Positions 1-7,836 of a stretch of DNA of 64,000 nt are shown here, piece by piece. The DNA comes from an uncultured Eggerthella sp. (GTDB taxonomy: Bacteria > Actinomycetota > Coriobacteriia > Coriobacteriales > Eggerthellaceae). The first letter of the stretch is position 1; every line of letters starts with the position of its first letter. The notes under the pieces are model-generated. The model had not been told where the DNA came from. It ran no database searches and worked only from the letters and a program-made list of their open reading frames with translations. The stretch lies in NCBI GenBank assembly GCA_900540345.1, contig UQFK01000004.1, positions 1 through 64,000 on the forward strand. Reading direction: 5' to 3'. A program made the translations under genes and the position numbers.

Positions 1-1
1 T

Positions 2-976
2 TTCATCAGGCACACCGGCGCAATCGCTCTCTCTGCGTTTGCCACTAAAGGTACGCTTAAGAAGCCTGTCACGATCATCCAACATCTCGGGCAGGGGACA
101 CCACGCAAAAAGGATGATCCTCATTTTGGTCGCCAGAGTGCACCTCATGTTCATACACTCAGCTTCGTGCCGAGATCGACCCTACTTGCTGCCGTCGATT
201 TGGGCCTCGACCTCATTGCCATCTATAAGACCGATACAGCAGGCAACATCATCGATGCAGACGAAGATCCCGTCCTCAATATCTGGCCTCGACATCTGGG
301 CTTTCCTGAAGACGAGAACGATTCTCCTTTCTATCGTACTCATGCATCCTCTGTTGAAACCATCTATTTCGAATCGCCTGACGCTGAAAATCCAGAGCAC
401 CACCTATACTGCCTTGAACGCTCGATTTCGGGCGAAGCAACAAGGGCGATCGCTAAGCTTCCGATCCGTCCTGCCGCGATCATAGAAGCGCCTCTCTTCT
501 CGGGCCCCCGCATCATTGCTTACCATCCCAGTGGCGAGTACGCTGCACTTATTTGCGAGCTTGCTTGCGAACTGATTATCTTTCACCTTGAAGCAGATGG
601 TCTTGTCTGGCATCCGATCTGCCGCTGGGACTTGCTGAAAGAAGCACCCGCACCTATCAAGGGATCTACTCCTCCGCTCGCTGCTCATTGCGAATTCTCC
701 AATGATGGTCGGTTCTTGTACGCATCAGTACGTGGAAGCGACCAGATCATCGCTTTCGAGCTCGGACAGAACTGCGAACTCAAGGCAATGCACGCTTACT
801 TGAGCAACGGTAAAATACCACGCCATTTCGCGATGAGTCCTGATCAAAAGCTCATGGCTGTCGCCAACCAAGCAGAGAACAATGTAGCGCTCTTCCAGCG
901 AAACACCTCAACAGGAGCATTGAAAGCGACAACGACCGCTCCCTGCCCTGCGCCAAGCTGCATCATCTGGAGGTAG
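2..976 (+). CDS. Lactonase-family beta-propeller protein (5' truncated by window edge)
   Basis: The reading frame is open from base 2, so the first residues lie outside the window; about 324 residues are present against roughly 340-350 usual for the family. The sequence fits the YbhE/6-phosphogluconolactonase-like (COG2706) seven-bladed beta-propeller: an early segment HVHTLSFVPRSTLLAAVDLG, then SNDGRFLYASVRGSDQI and GKIPRHFAMSPDQKLMAVAN, which are the typical repeated blade strands. Members hydrolyse sugar lactones in the cytoplasm, or have unknown substrates. A GTG at 167 could start a shorter protein, but the conserved HVH segment precedes it, so I place the start upstream. The gene is convergent with the hydrolase that follows, 5 bases away. 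The family call is sure; the substrate is not. Confidence 0.85.
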   Translation, partial: FIRHTGAIALSAFATKGTLKKPVTIIQHLGQGTPRKKDDPHFGRQSAPHVHTLSFVPRSTLLAAVDLGLDLIAIYKTDTAGNIIDADEDPVLNIWPRHLGFPEDENDSPFYRTHASSVETIYFESPDAENPEHHLYCLERSISGEATRAIAKLPIRPAAIIEAPLFSGPRIIAYHPSGEYAALICELACELIIFHLEADGLVWHPICRWDLLKEAPAPIKGSTPPLAAHCEFSNDGRFLYASVRGSDQIIAFELGQNCELKAMHAYLSNGKIPRHFAMSPDQKLMAVANQAENNVALFQRNTSTGALKATTTAPCPAPSCIIWR

Positions 977-981
977 CCACA

Positions 982-1983
982 CTACGCCCCAAGGTGCTCA
1001 CGGTAGAATGCTTCGATGTCGTCAAATGGAATGATATCGAGCTGATCGTAAAGGTCGCAATGGCTTGCACCTGGCACGATGATTAAGCCCTTGTTCGCAT
1101 TCTGATAGTCTCCCTTGCGCTGATCAAGACGTGCGAATGCGTCTTTCCCGAAATAACTCGAATGTGCCTTTTCGCCGTGTACGATCAACACCGCACTTTC
1201 GATCTCTTCAAGATACGAGAGAAACGCTAGATTCAAGAAGGGCAGATTCGAAGTGATATTCCAGCCCTCATTTGAATTGAGCGAACGCGGATGATAACCA
1301 CGACTCGTCTTATAGTAGGCGTGATAGTCTTTGAGGAACTGCGGTGCGTCAGCTGGAAGCGGGTCGACCACGCCACCAGCGCGTTCATAAACGCCTGACG
1401 CATAGTCTTTCGTACGTTGCTCGCTGAGCTGACGACGTAATTCATTACGCACCTCCTTCGTATCAGCTTCGTCGAAATACCCCTTCGCGTTCACGCGGGC
1501 CATATCGTACATGGTCGATGCCACGGTCGCTTTGATGCGCGTGTCGTTTTCCGCCGCTGAAAGCGCAAGACCGCCCCAGCCGCAGATACCACAGATGCCG
1601 ATACGATCCGCATCAACATCATCACGACAGCAAAGATAATCGACAGCCGCGGAAAAATCTTCGGTGTTGATGTCAGGCGACGCAACAAAGCGAGGCTGGC
1701 CACCACTCTCGCCTGTGAACGATGGGTCGAATGCGATCGTGAGGAACCCTCTCTCAGCCAGCTGCTGCGCGTAAAGCCCACTGGATTGCTCTTTCACCGC
1801 CCCGAAAGGACCCGACACGGCAATAGCAGCAAATGGACCTGTCTGGCCTTTCGGCTTGTACAAATCAGCGGCTAAGGTGATACCGTATCTGTTATGGAAC
1901 GTGATCTTGTCGTGGTCTACTTTGTCGCTTTGCGGAAAGACTTTATCCCACTCTTGCGTAAGTTCGAGAATCTCTTCTTGCAT
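982..1983 (-). CDS. Dienelactone-hydrolase-like alpha/beta hydrolase
   Basis: Predicted cytoplasmic hydrolase of 333 residues. The start at 1983 is chosen because AAGGGAGCAAAG lies directly upstream; an in-frame ATG at 2001 and a further start at 2019 are possible but have no such site. The nucleophile elbow reads GICGWGG near residue 132, so cysteine (about residue 134) replaces the usual serine, as in dienelactone hydrolase; VLIVHGEKAHSS and GASHCDLYD look like the acidic and histidine parts of the triad. It is a paralogue of the hydrolase at 13036-14058. It is divergent from a MerR regulator, and the intervening region carries a MerR-type promoter pointing into this gene, so it is likely induced by that regulator. 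The substrate is unknown. Confidence 0.85.
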   Translation of the reverse strand: MQEEILELTQEWDKVFPQSDKVDHDKITFHNRYGITLAADLYKPKGQTGPFAAIAVSGPFGAVKEQSSGLYAQQLAERGFLTIAFDPSFTGESGGQPRFVASPDINTEDFSAAVDYLCCRDDVDADRIGICGICGWGGLALSAAENDTRIKATVASTMYDMARVNAKGYFDEADTKEVRNELRRQLSEQRTKDYASGVYERAGGVVDPLPADAPQFLKDYHAYYKTSRGYHPRSLNSNEGWNITSNLPFLNLAFLSYLEEIESAVLIVHGEKAHSSYFGKDAFARLDQRKGDYQNANKGLIIVPGASHCDLYDQLDIIPFDDIEAFYREHLGA

Positions 1984-2037
1984 CTTTGCTCCCTTCATCG
2001 TGTCTTGACATAAAGACACCTTGCGTTCACACTAAGG

Positions 2038-2068
2038 ACTATAAAAGTTAAAGCTAACTTTAAGTCAA
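2038..2068 (-). promoter_or_regulatory. MerR-type promoter with 19-bp spacer and centred dyad
   Basis: On the minus strand, a -35 hexamer TTGACT (2063-2068) and a -10 hexamer TATAGT (2038-2043) are separated by exactly 19 bases. The spacer is filled by the dyad AAAGTTA-N4-TAACTTT (2044-2061). An over-long spacer with a centred palindrome is the classical MerR-family target, where the activator untwists the promoter. It faces the hydrolase gene, and the MerR gene begins 18 bases beyond the -35. I infer direct activation of the hydrolase by the neighbouring MerR protein. Confidence 0.75.
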
Positions 2069-2085
2069 GCGTAAGGAGAGAGACT

Positions 2086-2547
2086 ATGAGCTATAGCGTT
2101 GGTGAAGCCGCAAAAATGCTCGATCTACCAGCATCAACACTTCGCTATTACGAGTCACAAGGGTTGCTGCCCACCCTCTCCCGAAGCGAAGGCGGGCAGC
2201 GCAGATTCCAAGAACGCGACATCGAAGCATGCCGCGTGATCGAATGCCTGAAAACATCTGGTCTCTCCATCAAAGAGATCAAGAGATTCATGGATCTGGT
2301 CATGGAAGGGGATGCCACGATCGAACAAAGGCTCGCGCTCTTCGAAAAGCGTCGCGAAGCAGTGATGGCCGAGATCGAACAGCTCAAGCAAACGCTCTCG
2401 GTACTCGATTTCAAACGTTGGTATTACACGCAAGCAAAGGAAGCTGGCACAGAAGCATCCTTGAAGAACTTGAGCCTTGATCAAATCCCCGCGCAGCATC
2501 GGGCCGCAAAAGCGCTTCTTGAAGGGCATAAAGTACCGCAAAACTGA
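2086..2547 (+). CDS. MerR family transcriptional regulator
   Basis: A 153-residue regulator with the N-terminal MerR winged helix (YSVGEAAKMLDLPASTLRYY, residues 3-22, then GLLPTLSRSEGGQRRF) and a coiled-coil dimerisation helix about residues 65-110 (QRLALFEKRREAVMAEIEQL). No cysteine cluster for metal binding is visible in the C-terminal part, so it probably responds to an organic compound, like the YfmP/HmrR-unlike small-molecule branch. GTAAGGAGAG precedes the ATG. It is divergent from the dienelactone-hydrolase-like gene, with which it shares a 102-base intergenic region containing a MerR-type promoter. Confidence 0.92.
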   Translation: MSYSVGEAAKMLDLPASTLRYYESQGLLPTLSRSEGGQRRFQERDIEACRVIECLKTSGLSIKEIKRFMDLVMEGDATIEQRLALFEKRREAVMAEIEQLKQTLSVLDFKRWYYTQAKEAGTEASLKNLSLDQIPAQHRAAKALLEGHKVPQN

Positions 2548-2584
2548 AGCGCGAACAAATCGATCTCTGCATCACACGAGCTTG

Positions 2585-3694
2585 CTAAAAGAGAGACGAC
2601 ACCTCGGAAGGCTTAACGATACCGCGCTCGGTCACGATAGCGGTGATGAATTCAGCGGGCGTGACATCGAATGCCGGATTGTAAACCTCCACCCCTGGGA
2701 TAGCAGGATCGATCACCTCTGAAGCATCACGCTCTTCGATCGGGATATCGGCAGCGCTACGCGCATCTAGATCGATCGTTGATGTTGGCGCGATCACATA
2801 GACAGGGATGCCAAAATGGGCAGCCGAAAGCGCAACTCCAAACGTGCCGATCTTGTTAGCAGTATCACCATTTGCTGCGATCCGATCCGCACCCACGACC
2901 ACCGCATCGATAAGCCCTTGTGACATGAGCGTCGTTGCCATGTTGTCGCAAATCAACGTCACAGGAACATGTGCTTTTGAAAGTTCATAGGCGCTCAAGC
3001 GCGCCCCTTGCCGAAGCGGTCTTGTCTCATCGGCATACACCATCTCGACCTTGCCTTGAGCAGCCGCTGAATAGATGACTCCAAGTGCCGTGCCAAAAAA
3101 TGCGGTTGCGAGACTTCCCGCATTACAGTGAGTGAGCACACGCACGCCCTCTTTTAAGAGGGATGCCCCCTGCTCGCCCATCTTGCGGTTCGCATCTTCG
3201 TCCTCGACAATCAACTGTTTGGTGAACTCATAAAGCTTCTCTGCGATCACCTCGGGCGCTGTTTTCGTTGCGACTTCCTCTGCAACAAGCTGCATTGCCG
3301 CATCGACCATATGCTGCAGATTCACCGCAGTAGGACGCGCTGTTGCGATGAGATGCGCATCTTCGCGCATCTTCTCATAAAAACGAGCGAAAACCGTTTG
3401 ATCGCTCTCATCTGCCTCTTCGCGCGCATCCTCGTCGATACAGAATTCAGCTGCGCTCAGCGCAACGGCTGCTGCACCCGCAATTCCGATCGCTGGTGCA
3501 CCCCTCACGCGAAGCGCCTTGATCGCCTCGATCACCTCGCGCCAATCACTCAGATGAAGATATTGCTCCACATAAGGCAGTTTGGTCTGATCGATGATGC
3601 GCAAGACGGGACGACCTTCAGAAAAGACCTGTGTCTGGCTCATCTCGCGTACCAGATCTATCGTGCGTGGGATGTTGTCGATATCGACGCTCAC
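2585..3694 (-). CDS. mtnA: S-methyl-5-thioribose-1-phosphate isomerase
   Basis: This 369-residue enzyme converts methylthioribose-1-phosphate to methylthioribulose-1-phosphate in methionine salvage; it belongs to the eIF2B-alpha-like family. Diagnostic segments are RVRGAPAIGIAGAAAVAL near residue 63, VLTHCNAGSLAT (catalytic Cys) near residue 187, ETRPLRQGARLSAYEL near 224 and VVVGADRIAANGDTANKIGT (catalytic Asp) near 266. Translation starts at GTG 3694, preceded by GAAGGAGGAGC. No other methionine-salvage gene is adjacent. The length is normal for bacterial MtnA. Confidence 0.95.
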   Translation of the reverse strand: MSVDIDNIPRTIDLVREMSQTQVFSEGRPVLRIIDQTKLPYVEQYLHLSDWREVIEAIKALRVRGAPAIGIAGAAAVALSAAEFCIDEDAREEADESDQTVFARFYEKMREDAHLIATARPTAVNLQHMVDAAMQLVAEEVATKTAPEVIAEKLYEFTKQLIVEDEDANRKMGEQGASLLKEGVRVLTHCNAGSLATAFFGTALGVIYSAAAQGKVEMVYADETRPLRQGARLSAYELSKAHVPVTLICDNMATTLMSQGLIDAVVVGADRIAANGDTANKIGTFGVALSAAHFGIPVYVIAPTSTIDLDARSAADIPIEERDASEVIDPAIPGVEVYNPAFDVTPAEFITAIVTERGIVKPSEVSSLF

Positions 3695-3829
3695 GTTGCT
3701 CCTCCTTCAGTTGCGCTCTTGCAAATGATCGCTCTTCTCCTCTTCAATATACCCTTCATAAGGAAGGGACGCACACCTCGCAAAAAACACCTTGATCGTC
3801 TATAAAACACACCGATAAACCACTGATTA

Positions 3830-3852
3830 AAACGCCTGAAAGATGGTATACT
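3830..3852 (+). promoter_or_regulatory. Putative promoter of the membrane protein-VanW pair
   Basis: TATACT at 3847-3852 is a good -10 element, with TGATTA 17 bases upstream as a weak -35. It is about 100 bases upstream of the start at 3955, in the 260-base gap between the divergent mtnA gene and the membrane protein gene. This call rests on sequence resemblance only. Confidence 0.4.
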
Positions 3853-3954
3853 TTTTTGGATTGCAGGATTCTGCCTATTTTCTGGCCAAAACGCACGAAG
3901 AAACGCAGGTTCCTCTACGAAAAGAACACTCCGGAATCCGTATCGAAGGACAGC

Positions 3955-5190
3955 ATGCAGAACATGTGGATCAGTGTCGTACTGATCGTCTTGGTCATAG
4001 TCATTGGTTTGATCGCTGGTGCGCGTTTGAGTACCCCTGGCCCTCAACGCCGCGCGGTCTTCTCAGCTTTCGGTGCGCTTAGTGTTCTTGCTATCTGGTT
4101 TTTCGTATTCATCGCGTTCTTTCCTGCCGACTGGATCGTTCCTTTCTTCACGGTTGCATGCATCGTCATCCCTATTTGCATCTACATGGGAGTCGCGCGA
4201 GGCAAGCACGATAAATCGATGAAGATCCCGAAAGCAAAATCTGTCGATACGATCAAGGCTGCACAGCCACAAGGTCCGAAGCCGCCCACGCCTGAACAGA
4301 GTGCTGTAAAGCCCGCCAAGCAAACAACGGCTCCTGTTGCAGTTTCTCAACCTGCAAAGACACAAAGCCCCGATACCTTAAGGCCCATCTCTCAACCTGT
4401 GCGTACTGCAGCATCCACGCTTCAGCAATCGCCTTCTTCAAAGCAGGCTGTTGCGCCTTCTGCAACTACACCTAAGAAAACAGCTGAGACACCAAAGGCG
4501 AAACCTGACACGAAGCCTGAAGTGCAACAAAAGGCTGCTCCTACAACAACTGAAACGAAACCCGCTACATCGGATCTCTCCACACGTACTTCTGCCGATA
4601 AGCCTATTGCAAACGATCTCGAAAAAGACCTCGTCTCTCATACTGGCTCCCCAGCCCCTGAAGCGCCCGATCCAAAGATCGCAGCTGCAGCAGATATGGA
4701 TATATTGCTCAACGATGCTGCCGATAAACCAAGCGAACTCGAAGCGTCAACGAAGTCCTTCGAGCGCGCTTCCCAAACCGATGGTCCCGATCTTCATGTC
4801 GGCTCGCCACTCAAAGAGGCTGAATCTTCCTCGGAATCTGTCGAGGCAACCGAGCCTGCAGCTCCGTCACCCACGCCACAGCCAGCACCTACTCCGAAGA
4901 AGGAAGCGAAACCAAAATCGACTGCCGAAGCATTTGCAGAGTTCAACGCTCGCGCTTCAGCACTGCGCGACCAGGGAGCCTATGCCATCGCTGCGCTTCT
5001 CTACGAAGAAGCTGCAGCTATCGCGCCTAACGCAAGTGCTTCCCGCGAGGCTCAATTCGATGAGCTTTCCTGTTATGTGAAAGCAGGCGATGCCAAAAAG
5101 GCGAAAAGTATTGCTGCCAAACTACGTCAATCAAGCGTTTTGACACGCTTCGAACGCATCAAGCTCGATGCCGTTGAGAGGATGGGCTGA
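3955..5190 (+). CDS. Membrane protein with Pro/Ala/Lys-rich linker and TPR-like C-terminus
   Basis: I do not recognise a named family. From the ATG at 3955 (GAAGGA upstream; an in-frame ATG at 3856 lacks a site) the 411-residue protein begins with three hydrophobic helices (about residues 6-25, 38-62 and 62-80). A long low-complexity stretch rich in Pro, Ala, Lys, Thr and Gln follows (about 95-330), with no cysteines. The last 90 residues look like TPR-type helical repeats (GAYAIAALLYEEAAAIAPN, then CYVKAGDAKKAKSIAAKL). The stop codon shares one base with the start of the VanW gene (TGATG), so the two are translationally coupled and likely act together at the envelope. The linker may cross the peptidoglycan or be cytoplasmic; topology is not clear. 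Confidence 0.75.
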   Translation: MQNMWISVVLIVLVIVIGLIAGARLSTPGPQRRAVFSAFGALSVLAIWFFVFIAFFPADWIVPFFTVACIVIPICIYMGVARGKHDKSMKIPKAKSVDTIKAAQPQGPKPPTPEQSAVKPAKQTTAPVAVSQPAKTQSPDTLRPISQPVRTAASTLQQSPSSKQAVAPSATTPKKTAETPKAKPDTKPEVQQKAAPTTTETKPATSDLSTRTSADKPIANDLEKDLVSHTGSPAPEAPDPKIAAAADMDILLNDAADKPSELEASTKSFERASQTDGPDLHVGSPLKEAESSSESVEATEPAAPSPTPQPAPTPKKEAKPKSTAEAFAEFNARASALRDQGAYAIAALLYEEAAAIAPNASASREAQFDELSCYVKAGDAKKAKSIAAKLRQSSVLTRFERIKLDAVERMG

Positions 5191-6062
5191 TGGCTGCCTC
5201 TCGCAAAACACGTGTTCCCCACAACGCCAAGCGCTCGCACCAGTCGCAACGCGCACCCATCTTGGTCATGGGCTGCTCGTTGCTCATCGCGTGCTGTATC
5301 GCGTTCGGTGGTGCAAACTGGCTCGCATCCCCTGTTCCCGTCGAAGCCGACCCTATCGAGCAAGATCATGTGGTCGAACCGGGCTACTACCAAGAGACCA
5401 TCGGAAGCTATGAGGCTATCTCACAAAGCGAAGATGCTGCTCGTGCAGAAAACCTCCGGCTCGCTGCTGAAGCAGTGAACGGATATGTCATCGAACCAGG
5501 GGCGACCTTCTCTTTCAACGAGGTGGTCGGTGAAACATCTGCGGAGCGCGGTTATAAATCAGCTGCTGTGCTCTATAGCAGTGGCCTGAGTCAAGACGAC
5601 GGTGGCGGCATCTGCCAAGTTTCGACCGCTATCTATATTGCAGCAGTAAAGGCAGACCTTGAGATCATCGAGCGTCATCCTCATTCAGTCCCTTCAGACT
5701 ATGCGCCTATCGGCCTTGATGCGACCATCGTCTATGGCCAGCGTGACCTTCAGATCAAGAACAATACAGACTATCCTGTTACCATCTATGCAAAAGCAGT
5801 TGGACAAACGGTCACTGTGAACCTGCTCGGCAAACCGCGTACGGACGGCATCACTATCGACGCCACCTCTCGTGTGGTCGATCGCTATGAAGAGACCGCC
5901 AAGGATGGCACTACTAAGCAATACTACGTCTCTGAAGCATTCCGCGTATACTATCGCGATGGCGTTCGCACCACACGCGATCTGCTATCGAGCGATATCT
6001 ACCAAGTACCGAAGGGCGCTACGGTCGCGCTCGCTGAAGGCAGCGTTGAGCCTAATAAATAG
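5190..6062 (+). CDS. VanW family protein
   Basis: This 290-residue protein has an N-terminal membrane anchor (about residues 25-47, ILVMGCSLLIACCIAFGG) and a large extracytoplasmic VanW domain (PF04294). The signature runs VIEPGATFSFNEVVGETSAE near residue 97, then DDGGGICQVSTAIYIAA near 133, and RDLQIKNNTDYPVTIYA near 183. VanW proteins accompany some vancomycin-resistance clusters but are mostly stand-alone envelope proteins of unknown activity; nothing here suggests glycopeptide resistance. It overlaps the preceding membrane protein gene by one base. Confidence 0.9.
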   Translation: MAASRKTRVPHNAKRSHQSQRAPILVMGCSLLIACCIAFGGANWLASPVPVEADPIEQDHVVEPGYYQETIGSYEAISQSEDAARAENLRLAAEAVNGYVIEPGATFSFNEVVGETSAERGYKSAAVLYSSGLSQDDGGGICQVSTAIYIAAVKADLEIIERHPHSVPSDYAPIGLDATIVYGQRDLQIKNNTDYPVTIYAKAVGQTVTVNLLGKPRTDGITIDATSRVVDRYEETAKDGTTKQYYVSEAFRVYYRDGVRTTRDLLSSDIYQVPKGATVALAEGSVEPNK

Positions 6063-6226
6063 AACATCTTTGCGCTTATCAACGAAACGGTAAATTAGTA
6101 GGGATTAAAGTGTGAGTTTTTCTCATATCTCAGCTAGTTTCATATACAATGGGTCTATTGTTAGAACGCAAGGCGGGCACTAAAACGCCCTGCTGATTCA
6201 AGAAGCTATCTCAAGAAAGGGTCAGT

Positions 6227-6988
6227 ATGGAGACCAACGAATCGATTCTTACACGCAGCATCGTCGGCTTGGATGAGCGAAAGGTTCTCGGCAAGATGAG
6301 CAGCCTTCGTGTCGATTATGATACGCAGGCAGTCAGCCACTACATCGTTCTGAACGCTTCGACGAACAACGCTATCGCACTTCCTTTTGAGAATGCGATC
6401 GCAACGGGCGACACCTTCATCACGGTTCAGTCCTACGGCTCTTTCGTTGACGCTAATTCACCTGCTGCAAAGGAACTCGTTTCCGATAGCAACAAGCTCA
6501 TCGGCGTTGAGGTCTACTCTCGCACAGGTAATACACTCGGTACGGTAGCTGGCTTCGATTTCGATCCTGTTTTTGGCGCTATCAAATCCATCTCTCTCGA
6601 GAATGGTCAGGAATTCCAGTCTGAAGCATTTTTGTTCTTCGCCCCTGATTTCGTCTTTGTTGATGATGGTAGCCAGTCTGCTGAAGATCTGCGTCAGTCC
6701 GCTGACGACGCTCCTGCGAAGAAAGAGTCTGCTGCTGCACCTGCAACCCCAGCCGCTGCTGCCCCTGCAACTCCAGCTGCTGCTGAAGCTCCTGCTGCAA
6801 ACGCCGACGGCCTTTCTAACGAAGATGCCCTGCTCGTCGATTTCCTTGTTGGCAAGATCTTGAATGACGATGTCACGAATTCTGACGACACGTTCGCACT
6901 GCCTAAGGGCACTGAGATCACGCGTGAGATCGCACTCGATGCAAAGAAGCATGATGCGCTCTTGCTGCTTACCATGAGCGTCGACTAA
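6227..6988 (+). CDS. PRC-barrel domain protein
   Basis: A 253-residue protein without signal peptide. The N-terminal half contains a PRC-barrel-like beta domain; SDSNKLIGVEVYSRTGNTLG followed by VAGFDFDPVFGAIKSISL (about residues 86-125) is the typical strand pattern. An Ala/Pro-rich linker with a near-perfect repeat of AAAPATPA (about 170-190) leads to a C-terminal domain that could bind a second partner. PRC domains act in RNA processing and photosynthetic reaction centre assembly; the role here is unknown. AAGAAAGGGTC precedes the ATG. A terminator follows at 7037-7069, so it is probably monocistronic. Confidence 0.75.
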   Translation: METNESILTRSIVGLDERKVLGKMSSLRVDYDTQAVSHYIVLNASTNNAIALPFENAIATGDTFITVQSYGSFVDANSPAAKELVSDSNKLIGVEVYSRTGNTLGTVAGFDFDPVFGAIKSISLENGQEFQSEAFLFFAPDFVFVDDGSQSAEDLRQSADDAPAKKESAAAPATPAAAAPATPAAAEAPAANADGLSNEDALLVDFLVGKILNDDVTNSDDTFALPKGTEITREIALDAKKHDALLLLTMSVD

Positions 6989-7036
6989 TTCGCTCGCAAG
7001 ACTCCGAACACGCACGAAGCGAGTTCACGTATTGAC

Positions 7037-7069
7037 AAAAGCGGCGTGCCCCGAGCGCGTCGCTTTTTT
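7037..7069 (+). terminator. Rho-independent terminator after PRC-barrel gene
   Basis: AAGCGGCG (7039-7046) pairs with CGTCGCTT (7058-7065), with one G-U pair, followed by a run of six T. Confidence 0.7.
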
Positions 7070-7100
7070 ATATCCCTTCACGAATCAAAGGATCGCCACC

Positions 7101-7544
7101 ATGGATTACCAAACTCTTCAAGACGAGATCAAAGCTGCGATGAAAGCACACGATAACCACCGTCGCGACATCTTGCGTCAAGTTCATACCGAATTGAAAG
7201 CGATCGAAGTGGACCAACGACGTGACATCGTGGAAGCCGATGTCGATGCTATGCTCAAACGCGTCATCAAGCAGACCAAAGAAACACTCGACGGTTCGAT
7301 CAAAGCAGGAAACGACCAAGAGCGCACCGACACCCTCACCGAACAAGTTGCGATCTTAGAAGAATATCTACCACAACAGGTCGAGGGTGAAGAGCTTATG
7401 GCGCTCATTGATGAGGTGCTCACAGAAACGGGAGCATCGACCAAGAAAGATATGGGCAAGGTCATGGGTGCACTCACGCAACGCACAGGTGGTAATTTCG
7501 ACAAAGCCGCTGCTGCAGCTGAGCTTGGTAAGCGCTTGAGCTAA
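7101..7544 (+). CDS. yqeY: GatB/YqeY domain protein
   Basis: A 147-residue small helical protein of the YqeY family, related to the tail domain of the GatB subunit of Asp/Glu-tRNA amidotransferase, with presumed but unproven tRNA-linked function. Family landmarks are MDYQTLQDEIKAAMKAHD at the start, the RRDIL..V..ELKAIEVDQRRD helix, EEYLPQQVEGEEL near residue 91 and the terminal KDMGKVMGAL..RTGGNFDKAAAAAE segment. The ATG at 7101 is preferred over the longer frame from 7032, because the extension has no family character and AAAGGATCGCC precedes 7101. Full length. Confidence 0.92.
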   Translation: MDYQTLQDEIKAAMKAHDNHRRDILRQVHTELKAIEVDQRRDIVEADVDAMLKRVIKQTKETLDGSIKAGNDQERTDTLTEQVAILEEYLPQQVEGEELMALIDEVLTETGASTKKDMGKVMGALTQRTGGNFDKAAAAAELGKRLS

Positions 7545-7575
7545 ATCTCTTCATACCTATTCCGATACATATACG

Positions 7576-7601
7576 AAAAGTCGAGCTATAGCTCGACTTT
7601 T
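7576..7601 (+). terminator. Rho-independent terminator after yqeY
   Basis: AAAAGTCGAGC and GCTCGACTTTT form a perfect 11-bp stem with loop TATA, followed by a T-rich tail. The A-tract on the other side makes it potentially bidirectional. Confidence 0.85.
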
Positions 7602-7658
7602 CTCTCTTCGATACTTCGGCTGATGTTTTCGTAAAAATGGCTGCTCTACTATGTCTTC

Positions 7659-7742
7659 TCACATTACACTGGTACCTGTGTAATGTGAAGTTTTTATGGC
7701 TCTGCATTACGTGTCGTCTATTTGTACTTGTACCTGTGTAAT
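7659..7742. promoter_or_regulatory. MarR operator candidate: perfect inverted repeat plus repeated half-site
   Basis: TCACATTACAC (7659-7669) and GTGTAATGTGA (7678-7688) are perfect 11-base arms around TGGTACCT. The 13-mer GTACCTGTGTAAT at 7672-7684 is repeated exactly at 7730-7742. Both lie within 180 bases upstream of the MarR-type gene, the pattern of an autoregulatory site. The first palindrome is followed by TTTTT and could alternatively act as a second terminator. The rest of the roughly 290-base gap holds nothing else I can name. Confidence 0.55.
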
Positions 7743-7836
7743 ATTGAGCTAGCCCGTTTCCGGCTTAGGATCGGGTGTTCGGCGCGATTCGCTCGAACCT
7801 GTCGTATAACGCAAACGCATCAAGGATGTGTCTTCT

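Noticed and set aside
36..485. Long alternative-frame reading frame at the left edge
   Set aside because: It overlaps the lactonase frame, which has clear family motifs; the alternative has none and is rich in Ser/Arg as expected of a shadow.
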